A stretch of DNA of 64,000 nucleotides from Streptomyces sp. WMMB 322 (lineage in GTDB: Bacteria > Actinomycetota > Actinomycetes > Streptomycetales > Streptomycetaceae): positions 124,001 through 188,000 of the forward strand of contig NZ_FMHI01000001.1 in the NCBI RefSeq assembly GCF_900090145.1, given 5' to 3'. The translations under genes were made by a program, and so were the position numbers. A model generated the notes under the pieces. That model made no database searches, had not been told where the DNA came from, and saw only the letters and a list, made by a program, of their open reading frames with translations. How positions within the stretch are numbered: the first letter of the stretch is position 1; every line of letters begins with the position of its first letter. Below, piece after piece: positions 15,051 through 23,879 of this stretch.

Positions 15051-15407
15051 GTGGGCGAGCAGACGGGGCTGCCTGAGTACCAACGGGTCATGAACGACCT
15101 GCGGCGCCAGATCGCGAACGACGTCCTCCCGCTGGGGGAGTCCATCCCGTCTACCGCGGACCTCATGGAGGAGTACGGCGTCTCGGTCACGGTCGTACGG
15201 CGCGCAGTCGCCGAGCTCAAAGGCGAGGGCCTGCTACGCGGCCAGCCCGGAAAGGCCGTGTACGTGCTGGCGAAGCCGAGCGACTCGCCATCTGCCCACA
15301 CTCCGGAGTACGAGGCGATCATGGGCGAGATCCGCGCGTTGAGGGGCGAGATGCAGAGCCTCGCTCGTCGGCTCGGGCAGCTCGAAGATGCGGTCGGTCC
15401 TCAGTAA
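15051..15407 (+). CDS. GntR-family repressor (KorSA-like)
   Basis: This 118-aa protein has a GntR winged helix (residues about 5-75: YQRVMNDLRRQIANDVLPLG through RGQPGKAVYVL) and only a short C-terminal coiled coil instead of an effector domain. GTG 15051 is the start: AGGAGG lies 7 nt upstream and a decamer operator overlaps the leader. KorSA of pSAM2 is the model. It is a GntR repressor that silences the element's activator and transfer genes. The divergent layout with the transfer operon fits this role. Confidence 0.85.
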   Translation: MGEQTGLPEYQRVMNDLRRQIANDVLPLGESIPSTADLMEEYGVSVTVVRRAVAELKGEGLLRGQPGKAVYVLAKPSDSPSAHTPEYEAIMGEIRALRGEMQSLARRLGQLEDAVGPQ

Positions 15408-15513
15408 CGCGGCTGAACAGCTGGTTCACCCGGTCCGACAGATCGTGGGCTTCCTCAGCCATCTCCCGTAGGACTACCGTCAATTCAGCGCGCTCGCTTT
15501 CCGTCAGTGCCAT
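15319..15513 (-). CDS. Possible small helical protein antisense to the GntR 3' end
   Basis: This 64-aa frame starts MALTESERAELTVVLREMAE with GGAG 6 nt upstream, and looks like a plausible amphipathic helix. It overlaps the last 89 bp of the GntR gene on the opposite strand, where its C-terminus becomes Arg/Ser-rich and looks non-coding. It may be real but is weakly supported. Confidence 0.35.
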   Translation of the reverse strand: MALTESERAELTVVLREMAEEAHDLSDRVNQLFSRVTEDRPHLRAARADERGSASRPSTRGSRP

Positions 15514-15589
15514 GTCCGAGCTCCAAGCCCCGCTGCGGTTCGATCAGTTGATCCAGTGGCAATGACGGTAGGGAGGACGCACCGAAGTA

Positions 15590-15610
15590 CCCCGGAAAAA
15601 CCTTCCGGGG
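15590..15610. promoter_or_regulatory. Inverted repeat upstream of XRE gene
   Basis: CCCCGGAA (15590-15597) and TTCCGGGG (15603-15610) are perfect arms separated by AAACC, ending 31 bp before the XRE start. The position fits an operator better than a terminator, since no T run follows and a gene starts at once. It is the natural candidate for autoregulation by the XRE protein. Confidence 0.5.
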
Positions 15611-15641
15611 TCCGACCGGCCCGCGGGGTGAAGCTCTGTCC

Positions 15642-16865
15642 ATGCGAGGAATGACGGAGAACCTGACCATCGGTGAGCGCGTCGCTTGGTACCGCCGGCG
15701 ACGCGGAATCCCCCAGGAAGCACTGGCGGGCCTCATCGGGCGTACGACGGACTGGCTGAGCAAGGCGGAGAACAACCGCATCGACCTCGACCGGCTCTCG
15801 GTCATCAAGTCCCTTGCCGACGCGCTCGACGTGTCGCTGGGGGACCTGCTCGCCGAGCCGACGCTCATGGACTGGACGGCCGACAGTGGCCGGCGCACCG
15901 TCCCCGCGCTACGCGAAGCCCTCATGGACTACCGGCAGTTGACGCCGCTGCTCGGCATCCCGACAGAGGGCGAGCCGCCCGCGCTTCCGGAGCTTCGGGC
16001 GAACGTCGCCGACGTCCTTGACGCGTACCAGGCGTCCCGCTACGGCTACGCCACTCGCCGGCTCCCGCTGCTCCTGGCGGACGCACTGCTCGCCGCCCGC
16101 TCGTACAGCGGCCGCGAGGGCGAGGAAGCCAACGCACACCTGGCTATGACGTACCAGGGCGCGGCCCAGGTACTGGGCAAGGTGGGGGAGACCGAGCTGG
16201 CGTGGATGGCCGCCGACCGCGGCCTTGCCGCGGCCCAGCAGAGCGGAAACCGCTCGGTCACCGGCTCCCTCTTCCGCTCGGTGGTGCACTGCCTGCTCAC
16301 CACCGGCCGCTTCAAGAACGCGGTCCAGCTCGTCGACGACGCCTCAACCGTGCTCGAACCAGAACTCACCGACGCCTCACCCGGCTACTTGTCCGTGTAC
16401 GGGACGCTCTTCCTCGCCGGCTCGATGGCCGCGGCCCGCGCCGAGGACCGATCGACCACGCAGACGTACCTGGGGGAGGCGGAGAATGCCGCCCGTCGGC
16501 TCGGCGCCGACGCGAACCACATGTGGACGGCCTTCGGCCCGACGAACGTCGGCATCCATCGCGTGGCCACAGCGGGGGAGTTCGGGGACATGCAGGTCGC
16601 GGTCGAGCTCGGCCAGGACCTCGACGTGACGGCGCTGCCAGTGGAGCGTCGCGTGCGGCACCACCTCGAGGTCGCCCGAGCCCTCAACGCCTGGAACCGT
16701 ACGGACGAAGCGCTCGACAAGATCCTCGAAGCCGAGCAGGACGCCCCCGAACAGGTTCGCCACCACTACTTGAGCCGCGAACTTGTCGTCGGCTGGGTCC
16801 GCGGCACCAAGGGCCAGCCCTCCCGCTCGGTCGCAGACCTGGCGCACCGGCTCCGCGTCGTGTGA
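15642..16865 (+). CDS. XRE-family regulator with helical repeat domain
   Basis: This 407-aa protein has an N-terminal Cro/C1-type HTH (about residues 8-65: IGERVAWYRRRRGIPQEALA). A long all-helical region follows, resembling tetratricopeptide repeats, as in other large Streptomyces XRE regulators that sense a peptide or protein partner. The start is ATG 15642; ATG 15651 is close behind and neither has a strong ribosome site. A Nudix gene follows after 19 bp on the same strand. The pair lies beside the GntR repressor and probably controls the element's state. Confidence 0.8.
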   Translation: MRGMTENLTIGERVAWYRRRRGIPQEALAGLIGRTTDWLSKAENNRIDLDRLSVIKSLADALDVSLGDLLAEPTLMDWTADSGRRTVPALREALMDYRQLTPLLGIPTEGEPPALPELRANVADVLDAYQASRYGYATRRLPLLLADALLAARSYSGREGEEANAHLAMTYQGAAQVLGKVGETELAWMAADRGLAAAQQSGNRSVTGSLFRSVVHCLLTTGRFKNAVQLVDDASTVLEPELTDASPGYLSVYGTLFLAGSMAAARAEDRSTTQTYLGEAENAARRLGADANHMWTAFGPTNVGIHRVATAGEFGDMQVAVELGQDLDVTALPVERRVRHHLEVARALNAWNRTDEALDKILEAEQDAPEQVRHHYLSRELVVGWVRGTKGQPSRSVADLAHRLRVV

Positions 16866-16884
16866 GCCGGTTAGGGTCGGTGGT

Positions 16885-17379
16885 GTGAGCGAGCACCGAG
16901 CCCAGAACGAGCACGAAGCCAAAATGGCGCGCCCGCGCATGGCAGCGGGCGCGCTCTTCTTCGACGAGCACGACCGAGTCCTCATGGTCGAGCCCGCGTA
17001 CAAGGACTACTGGGACATCCCTGGCGGCTACGTCGAGCACGGCGAATCCCCCCGCCAGGCATGCATCCGCGAGGTCCGCGAGGAGCTGGGCATCACACCA
17101 CCGATCGGCCGCCTGCTCGCCGTCGACTGGGCCCCGGCTAAACGCGAGGGCGACAAGGTCCTCTATCTCTTCGACGGCGGCCTGCTGACAGACGCTTTCC
17201 TCCACTCCATCCAACTCCGGGCCGACGAGCTCAAGGCCTTCGAGTTTCGCTCGGTCGACGAACTCGCCTCCCTGGCCATCCCCCGCCTGACCCGCCGCAT
17301 CACTGAGGCCGTCACTGCCCGCACGCGCGGTGATGTCGCCTACCTCGAGCACGGGCAGTTGCCTACCGCCACCTTCTGA
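16885..17379 (+). CDS. Nudix hydrolase, candidate conjugal immunity factor (Pif-like)
   Basis: This 164-aa protein has a complete Nudix box, GYVEHGESPRQACIREVREE followed by LGI, with all Glu residues for metal binding (about residues 55-77). The family hydrolyses nucleoside diphosphates linked to another moiety. In pSAM2 the Nudix-motif protein Pif gives immunity against transfer between cells that already hold the element. The similar position, beside the regulators of an AICE, makes that role likely here too. GTG 16885 was chosen because upstream frame is part of the XRE gene. Its actual substrate cannot be inferred. Confidence 0.85.
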   Translation: MSEHRAQNEHEAKMARPRMAAGALFFDEHDRVLMVEPAYKDYWDIPGGYVEHGESPRQACIREVREELGITPPIGRLLAVDWAPAKREGDKVLYLFDGGLLTDAFLHSIQLRADELKAFEFRSVDELASLAIPRLTRRITEAVTARTRGDVAYLEHGQLPTATF

Positions 17380-17829
17380 GGCTGGTGCGGGCGAAGTCCT
17401 CTGCTTCATCAAGAAAGCTCGGTTCGTGCGGCACGGCTCGCTGCCGGGCCTGCGCTCTCTGGCCGTGTCCGTGCTGTCCGCCTCAACCGATGTCTGTTTC
17501 GCACAAGGAGACGCGACACCGCCACACTTCGGTGCCCGCCGTGGCCCGGCAGGGGGCGGCCCGTCTTCTATGCAAAAACGGCCACTTTGAGCGTGCCGCT
17601 GTCCCGTCATTGCTCCGGTCGTGGTGCTTCACGCAACATCCGCGGAGCAGCCCTTGTCCTGGGCGTATCACCGAACTCCCGGACGGATGGCGGGTGCATC
17701 ATGTAGCCATAGGGCAACTAGAGCTGCGGAAGCACGGGGGGCAGTTCGGTGATCACGGACGAGTGGGGTCATTGCCAGTGACAGGCCGTACGGTTGGCGC
17801 GTACGCAGCGTGAGGGAGATAGCTAAGGC
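17380..17829. other. 450-bp gap between element core and restriction cargo, with inverted repeat
   Basis: I see no convincing gene here. ATCACCGAACT (17667-17677) and AGTTCGGTGAT (17743-17753) are a perfect 11-bp inverted repeat 65 bp apart. An A-rich motif, TGCAAAAACGGCCACTTTG, lies at 17571-17589 and resembles operators I associate with Streptomyces XRE genes. The promoter of the res-mod genes must lie near the right end, where GGGAGAT is the ribosome site of res. Confidence 0.5.
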
Positions 17830-20800
17830 ATGGCAGCAGTGATCGAGAACCCGATCATCAACTCGCCCTACAAAGAGCCAGCCGAGCACTGGGAACTGGA
17901 TGAGCGGGGGCAGCCAACCGGGGACAAGGCTCCCGGCCGTCGCCCGAGCGAAACCTGGATGCCCGTCCCGCGCGCCAGGAAGGGACGTAAGACGTCCGCC
18001 GGCGTCCAGCACGAGCTGTCCTTCGACGGCATCCTGGAGGAGCGTAAGGGCCAGGACGTCATCGGCAACATCCGAAGCGAGGTCGCCCGCTGGCGCAAGG
18101 CGGGATACCCCAACATCACGCCAACGACCCGCCGTCTCCTGGAGTACTGGACCGACTCGACCCGGGAGCGGAAGCTCTTCTTCGCTCAGGTGGAAGCGGT
18201 GGAGACCGCCGTCTACCTGACGGAGGTGGGCACGAAGCTTGGCAGAGCCTGGATAAGGGGCCACCTGGAAGAGGCCAACCAGGAGCACAACGCAGGACTG
18301 CCCCGGGTGGCTTTGAAGATGGCGACGGGTTCGGGGAAGACCGTCGTGATGGCGATGCTGATCGCCTGGAACTCCCTCAACAAGGTCGCCAGCCCGCAGG
18401 ATCCTCGGTTCGCCAAGCGCTTCCTCCTGGTCGCTCCCGGCATCACCATCCGGGATCGGCTGCGCGTGCTGATGCCCTCCGACCCGAACAACTACTACAA
18501 GGAGCGGGACGTTGTCCCTGCGGACCTGTGGGGTGCGCTTGGCCAGGCGCAGGTGGCGATCACCAACTACCACGCGTTCATGCTCAGGACGACGCGGGAA
18601 GGTCAGGGGCTCGCTTCCAAGACCAAAAAGCTGCTGCTGGCCAAGTCGAAGGACGACCCCTTCGTCGAGACGCCCGACATGATGGTCAACCGGGTGCTGC
18701 GTGATCTGGGCGGAAGTAAGGGCGAGATCATCGTCTTCAACGATGAGGCGCATCACTGCTACCAGACCCGCGGCGCTGCCCTGGAGGGGGCCCTTACCGT
18801 CGAGGACCTGAAGGGTGAGGAGAAGAAGCAGGCCGAAGAGGAGAACAAGCACGCGCGCCAGTGGTTCGACGGCCTGAACCACGTAATGCGCAAGAGCGGC
18901 ATCAAGACGGTCTACGACCTCTCCGCGACCCCCTTCTACTTGAACGGTTCGGGTTACCCGGAGGGCACGCTCTTCCCATGGGTGGTGAGCGACTTCGGGC
19001 TCCTGGACGCCATCGAGTCCGGCTTGGTCAAGATCCCGCGCGTGCCGGTGGACGACGACGCGGAGCACAAGGACGTCTCCTATCTGAACCTGTGGGAGCA
19101 CATCAGGGACGAGATGCCCAAGCGCTCCCAAAAAACGGAGACGCTCGCGGACAAGTCGCTACCCGGTGTCCTGGACGGAGCTGCCCACAGCCTGTACCGG
19201 AATTACACGCAAGCCTTCGCGCGATGGCAGGAAGAGACCCGGGGTACCGGCTCCACCCCGCCGGTGTTCATCGTCGTCTGCAACAACACGACGGTGTCGA
19301 AGTGGGTGTACGACCAGATTGCCGGGCATGAACCGCCTGGCGGGGGCGGCCAGGGGAAGCGTGGCATGCTGCCGCACTTCTCCAACTACGACGAGACAGG
19401 CCGCCGTTACCCGGTGCCGCGTACCATCCTGGTCGACTCGGCGCAGCTGGAGTCCGACAACCCGCAGTTGGACGCCCAGTTCAAGGCCGCGGCGGCCGAG
19501 GAGCTGGAAGCGTTCAAAGAGGAGTACCGCAACCGGTTCCCGGACCGGGATGTGGAGGCGCTGACGGACGCTGACCTGCTGCGCGAGGTCCTGAACACGG
19601 TCGGTAAGAAGGGCAAGCTCGGGCAGGACGTGCGCTGCGTTGTCTCCGTGTCCATGCTCACGGAGGGCTGGGACGCCAACACGGTCACTCACATTCTGGG
19701 GGTCCGTGCCTTCGGCAGTCACCTATTGTGCGAGCAGGTCGTGGGCCGCGGTTTGCGCCGTATCTCGTACGCCGTGAATGACGCGGGGCTGCTCGAGCCC
19801 GAATACGCAGACGTGTACGGCATCCCGTTCCAGTTCATCCAGACCGACCCGAATAGAGAGCTGAAGTCCAAGCCGAGACCGGAGCCAAAGCACGTCCGCT
19901 CCATGAGGGACCGGGACGAGCTGCGCATCACCTTCCCGCGTCTGGAGGGGTACCGCGTAGAGATCGAAGAGGCACGGTTCTACGCGGACTTCACGCATGC
20001 GGAACCGTTCGAGGTGAACCAGGGCGTCGCGACAAGGGCCGATGTGGAAGGCTTCATCGGTGAGAGTGCCAGGCACACCCTGGTCGACGCCAGGGGTGTA
20101 CGCGTTCAGCAGGTCGCCTTCCAGCTGGCCGGGCTGGCCCTTGAACTGCTTGAGGATCCGACGCGGGGACGCAAACCGTGGATGTTCCCAAACCTGGTGC
20201 AGCTCGCGAAGGAGTGGACCACCCACTGTGTCGGTACGGACAACCGGCGAAGTCTGGCGATCATCTCCCGGGTCTCCGAAGAACGGCAGCGGGCTGCCCA
20301 GCAGTTCTTCGCCGCGCTGAACCGCCAGGAGGGCAACAACTCATCCAGGGTGCTTCCCATCTTCGCGCGCTATGCGCCCGAGGGCTCCACGGATGATGTG
20401 GACTTCTACACGACCAAGGCGGTCTACGAGGCCGACCCCGACAAGTCTCCGGTGAATTATGTGGTCCTCGACGGCATAGGCGGCAACACGTGGGAGCAGA
20501 CCCTGGCGAGACTGCTCGACGGCAACAAGAACGTGCAGTCGTACGTCAAGAACGACCACCTGGAGTTTGCGATCCCGTACCTGTACGCGGGGCGCACGCA
20601 CCGGTACCTGCCTGACTTCATCGTCCGGTTGAAGCCACTCGACGAGGAGGACGTCGAGGCGCGCCACCTCATCGTGGAGGTATCGGGCTCCCGCAAATCG
20701 GCCGGCAAGCGGGCCATGAAGGCGGAGACCGCGCGCATGTGGTGCGCGGCCGTGAACAACCACGGTGCATACGGCAGGTGGGGCTACATCGAGTTGTCGG

Positions 20801-21033
20801 AGGACCCCACCGGTTTCAAGTCGCGTTTGAACGCGGCGATCGAGGCCCTCTACGGCGACGGGATTCTGACAGGTCTACACGAGGAGGGCCTCAAGAGCGA
20901 GGAGAGGCTCAGAAGCGACGACATGGACTGGGGCGCAGACGATTACCCCTGGAACGACCTGTTCAGCGCGGCCCGCGAGGCGGAGATCGAGCAGCGGCGA
21001 CAGCAGCACGGCAACGACGACCAGAAAGGGTAG
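17830..21033 (+). CDS. res: Type III-like restriction enzyme Res subunit (helicase-nuclease)
   Basis: This 1067-aa protein is a superfamily 2 helicase with a nuclease domain. Walker A is KMATGSGKTVVM (about residues 162-173) and the DEAH-type motif II is FNDEAHHC (about 303-310). Motif III is DLSATPF and motif VI is QVVGRGLRR (about 638-646). Near the C-terminus, HRYLPDFIVRL...HLIVEVSG (about 925-960) fits a PD-(D/E)xK site. It should cut DNA unless methylated by the partner Mod, after ATP-driven movement or switching. Unlike classical type III operons, res precedes mod. I recall a subfamily named after BPTD_3080 with this length and order. Mod starts 8 bp downstream. Confidence 0.9.
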   Translation: MAAVIENPIINSPYKEPAEHWELDERGQPTGDKAPGRRPSETWMPVPRARKGRKTSAGVQHELSFDGILEERKGQDVIGNIRSEVARWRKAGYPNITPTTRRLLEYWTDSTRERKLFFAQVEAVETAVYLTEVGTKLGRAWIRGHLEEANQEHNAGLPRVALKMATGSGKTVVMAMLIAWNSLNKVASPQDPRFAKRFLLVAPGITIRDRLRVLMPSDPNNYYKERDVVPADLWGALGQAQVAITNYHAFMLRTTREGQGLASKTKKLLLAKSKDDPFVETPDMMVNRVLRDLGGSKGEIIVFNDEAHHCYQTRGAALEGALTVEDLKGEEKKQAEEENKHARQWFDGLNHVMRKSGIKTVYDLSATPFYLNGSGYPEGTLFPWVVSDFGLLDAIESGLVKIPRVPVDDDAEHKDVSYLNLWEHIRDEMPKRSQKTETLADKSLPGVLDGAAHSLYRNYTQAFARWQEETRGTGSTPPVFIVVCNNTTVSKWVYDQIAGHEPPGGGGQGKRGMLPHFSNYDETGRRYPVPRTILVDSAQLESDNPQLDAQFKAAAAEELEAFKEEYRNRFPDRDVEALTDADLLREVLNTVGKKGKLGQDVRCVVSVSMLTEGWDANTVTHILGVRAFGSHLLCEQVVGRGLRRISYAVNDAGLLEPEYADVYGIPFQFIQTDPNRELKSKPRPEPKHVRSMRDRDELRITFPRLEGYRVEIEEARFYADFTHAEPFEVNQGVATRADVEGFIGESARHTLVDARGVRVQQVAFQLAGLALELLEDPTRGRKPWMFPNLVQLAKEWTTHCVGTDNRRSLAIISRVSEERQRAAQQFFAALNRQEGNNSSRVLPIFARYAPEGSTDDVDFYTTKAVYEADPDKSPVNYVVLDGIGGNTWEQTLARLLDGNKNVQSYVKNDHLEFAIPYLYAGRTHRYLPDFIVRLKPLDEEDVEARHLIVEVSGSRKSAGKRAMKAETARMWCAAVNNHGAYGRWGYIELSEDPTGFKSRLNAAIEALYGDGILTGLHEEGLKSEERLRSDDMDWGADDYPWNDLFSAAREAEIEQRRQQHGNDDQKG

Positions 21034-21041
21034 TAAATACG

Positions 21042-23771
21042 ATGGCCGCTCCCCGCAGAAGCACCGCGAACAGCACCAAGGCCGTGCAGGCCACAAGGCA
21101 TGAGGACACCCGAGTGAACAACCCGACGGCGGACGCGATCGACCTTGTCACAGAGGCAGTCGAGGCTGCCATGACATGGCGCGGCAAGCGTGACTTCGCC
21201 AAGGACCCCCAGCTCGTCTGGAAGGGCAAGGACGAGCAGGACCGCCAGGCCCTTGAGGTTCCGGCCCCGCCGATCTTCCGCCAGGAGCAGATCGAGCCGC
21301 GGTATCTCATCAAACAGCTGATGGATGAGACGAAGAGGCGGGAGAGCGGGGGAAGCGAGGACGCAGAGGAGGAATTTTCACTTTTCGGTGCTGATTTCTT
21401 CGAAGATGGCATCCCGGATGAGCTGGACAAAGTTGACTGGTACAAACATCAGATGAATTGGACCAACCGAATGGTCCTGGGCGACTCACTCCAGGTGATG
21501 GCAAGTCTCGCGGAACGGGAGAATCTGCGAGGCAAAGTTCAGATGGTATACATCGATCCGCCTTATGGGATTAAGTTTGGGTCCAATTGGCAGGCGCGAG
21601 TTGATATCTCGCGTGTGCGAGATGGAAACCTGGGGGATGCAAGTCGAGAAGTTGAGCAGATCAAAGCATTTCGCGATACATGGGATATGGGAATCAACTC
21701 GTATCTCGCCTACTTGCGCGATCGCCTCTTTGTTGCCCGCGATCTGCTGTCATCGTCGGGATCTGTTTTCGTGCAGATCGGCGACGAGAACGTTCACCTG
21801 GTTCGATGCCTACTTGATGAGGTATTCGGAGAAGAGAATTTTGCCTCATTGATTACTTATAAGACTACTTCTGGGGCGGGAAGCTTTTCGGGTGGAACTA
21901 ATACGCTCCCGTCTGTCGCAAATTACATTCTATGGTATGCAAAAGACTTGCAACAAGCTAAGTATCGACCTATCTATCGGCGTAAAACGACCGTAGGTGA
22001 CGACGCATATGTTTATGTGGAGGAGCCTGATGGGACTCGCCGTAGGATGACTCGAACTGAGCGGGACACGGGAGAGGTGGTTGGTCGGATCTTTCGGAAG
22101 GGCCCCACTACTTCCCAAACGACTCGCGTTGGCCAGACTACGGTCTTCCCTGTGGAGATCCCTGAAGGTGTTTTTAGGCCCAGCAAGGGAGGATGGAAGA
22201 CTAATAAAGCAGGCATGCAAAAGCTCAAATGGGCCAACCGTCTGACCGGGGCCGGGAAGACCCTCTACTATATTCGCTACTATGAAGATTTCCCGGTGTC
22301 GACGTTCAGTAATTTTTGGGACGACACGACGATTGCGGGGTTTGGTGACGCCAAGGTGTACGTTGTCCAAACGACCGCAAAGGTAATCGAGCGGTGTATG
22401 CTGATGTCCACTGATCCCGGTGACCTAGTGCTCGATCCCACCTGCGGCTCGGGTACTTCCGCCTATGTCGCCGAACAGTATGGCCGTCGGTGGATCACAG
22501 TTGACAGCTCTCGTGTGGCCATCGCCGTCGCACGGCACCGCCTCATGGGTGCAAAGTACCCCGCATATTTCCTAGCAGACTCTCCCGAAGGAAAAGCCAA
22601 AGAGGCCAGCCTCAGTCAGCAGCCACTCGACCGTTCACCGTCGAAACACGATGTCCGCCACGGCTTCGTCTATGAGCGTGTCCCGCACATCACGCTGAAG
22701 TCGATTGCGAACAACCCGGATATCGAAGCGGGGATGACTCGCGATCAGATCGACAAGGCAATCAAGAGGCATGCCGAGTTCGAGACTCTTTTCGACCGTC
22801 CCTACGAGAATAAGAATGCGGTTAGAGTCGCAGGCCCCTTCACGGTCGAGTCGCTCTCACCGCACCGCTCAATCTCCTTCGATCAGGAGGTCCCCGCTTC
22901 CGAGAAGGCCGCCGAGATGATGCCGTCCGGCGCCTCCTACGAGGAGACCATCCTTGAGCACGTCAAGAAGGCAGGAGTGCAGAACGGCTACCGAAATGAG
23001 CGGCTGGAGTTCGAATCGGTCGAGCCTGTCTCTGGTCGGATACTGACCGCTGTTGGCATCCGCAAGGCCGCCGAGGAGGGCACGCCATCCCGCGTGGGCA
23101 TCGCGCTCGGTCCCGAATACGGAACCGTCGACTCGCTCTTCATCAAGAACGCTGCTCGCGAGGCCCTCAGATTTGGCGAGATCGACCTCCTGCTCATTCT
23201 CGGCTTCGCCTTCGGTGCGAATGCCACCGAGGCGACCAACGAGATCAACCAGGAGCGAGGCGAGTTCTCAGTCATCCAGGAGCGCAACGTCGGCAAGATG
23301 ACCGTGCTCAACGTCCGCATGAACCCTGACCTCGCCATGGGCGACGAGCTGGCCAACACCGGCACCGGCAACCTGTTCACGGTCTTCGGCGAGCCCGACA
23401 TCGAGGTGACCGAAACGAGTGATGGCCGGCTCGTCGCCGAGATCAAGGGGCTCGACATCTACAACCCGACGACGGGTGACGTACGCGCCGAGGGCCCGGA
23501 CGACATCATGATGTGGTCCATCGACACGGACTACGACGCCGAGGCCTTCATCGTGCGCCACGTCTACTTCTCGGGCGAGAACGGCAAGTCCACCGGTCTC
23601 AACCCGTACGAGCGGCTCGGCAAGGCGCTCAAGGGGCAGATCGACGACGAGGCTCTGGCCACCCTGTTCACCACAAAGTCCCGGCCCTTCCCCAAGCCCG
23701 ACTCCGGCCGCATCGCAGTCAAGGTCGTCAACTACCTCGGCGACGAAGTCCTCAAGGCCATCGAGGTCTAA
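21042..23771 (+). CDS. mod: Type III-like DNA methyltransferase Mod subunit
   Basis: This 909-aa protein has motif IV first (DPPYGIKFG, about residues 172-180) and the AdoMet motif later (DPTCGSGTS, about 466-474). That beta-class order is typical of type III Mod and implies N6-adenine methylation. The recognition domain would lie between the two. A C-terminal extension of about 350 residues is longer than in classical Mod and could contact Res. ATG 21042 follows AAAGGG; the frame is open further upstream but overlaps res. Base composition is uneven: about 21,370-22,620 is far less GC-rich than the flanks, with many TTT, ATT and TAT codons. This indicates exchange of the catalytic/recognition segment. 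Confidence 0.9.
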   Translation: MAAPRRSTANSTKAVQATRHEDTRVNNPTADAIDLVTEAVEAAMTWRGKRDFAKDPQLVWKGKDEQDRQALEVPAPPIFRQEQIEPRYLIKQLMDETKRRESGGSEDAEEEFSLFGADFFEDGIPDELDKVDWYKHQMNWTNRMVLGDSLQVMASLAERENLRGKVQMVYIDPPYGIKFGSNWQARVDISRVRDGNLGDASREVEQIKAFRDTWDMGINSYLAYLRDRLFVARDLLSSSGSVFVQIGDENVHLVRCLLDEVFGEENFASLITYKTTSGAGSFSGGTNTLPSVANYILWYAKDLQQAKYRPIYRRKTTVGDDAYVYVEEPDGTRRRMTRTERDTGEVVGRIFRKGPTTSQTTRVGQTTVFPVEIPEGVFRPSKGGWKTNKAGMQKLKWANRLTGAGKTLYYIRYYEDFPVSTFSNFWDDTTIAGFGDAKVYVVQTTAKVIERCMLMSTDPGDLVLDPTCGSGTSAYVAEQYGRRWITVDSSRVAIAVARHRLMGAKYPAYFLADSPEGKAKEASLSQQPLDRSPSKHDVRHGFVYERVPHITLKSIANNPDIEAGMTRDQIDKAIKRHAEFETLFDRPYENKNAVRVAGPFTVESLSPHRSISFDQEVPASEKAAEMMPSGASYEETILEHVKKAGVQNGYRNERLEFESVEPVSGRILTAVGIRKAAEEGTPSRVGIALGPEYGTVDSLFIKNAAREALRFGEIDLLLILGFAFGANATEATNEINQERGEFSVIQERNVGKMTVLNVRMNPDLAMGDELANTGTGNLFTVFGEPDIEVTETSDGRLVAEIKGLDIYNPTTGDVRAEGPDDIMMWSIDTDYDAEAFIVRHVYFSGENGKSTGLNPYERLGKALKGQIDDEALATLFTTKSRPFPKPDSGRIAVKVVNYLGDEVLKAIEV
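21370..22620. other. Low-GC mosaic segment inside mod
   Basis: Hand counts give 45% GC for 21,841-21,900 and 42% for 21,901-21,960, against 62% for 23,401-23,460 in the same gene. The change is visible by eye at both edges, and the frame is maintained through it. The segment covers the DPPY motif, the presumed recognition domain and the AdoMet motif. It looks like a recombined block from a lower-GC donor. Confidence 0.75.
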
Positions 23772-23879
23772 CGTCGCGTTAGGCGTGGCGAGGCGTCTTC
23801 AGCACGCCCACCCCGCCGGGCACTCGCCGCACGAAGGCATCAGGTCACGGCACCAACTTCAGCCAATCCGGGGGGAACA

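Noticed and set aside
17668..19131. 487-codon minus-strand frame
   Set aside because: Lies opposite the helicase motifs of res and has no recognisable domain or ribosome site.
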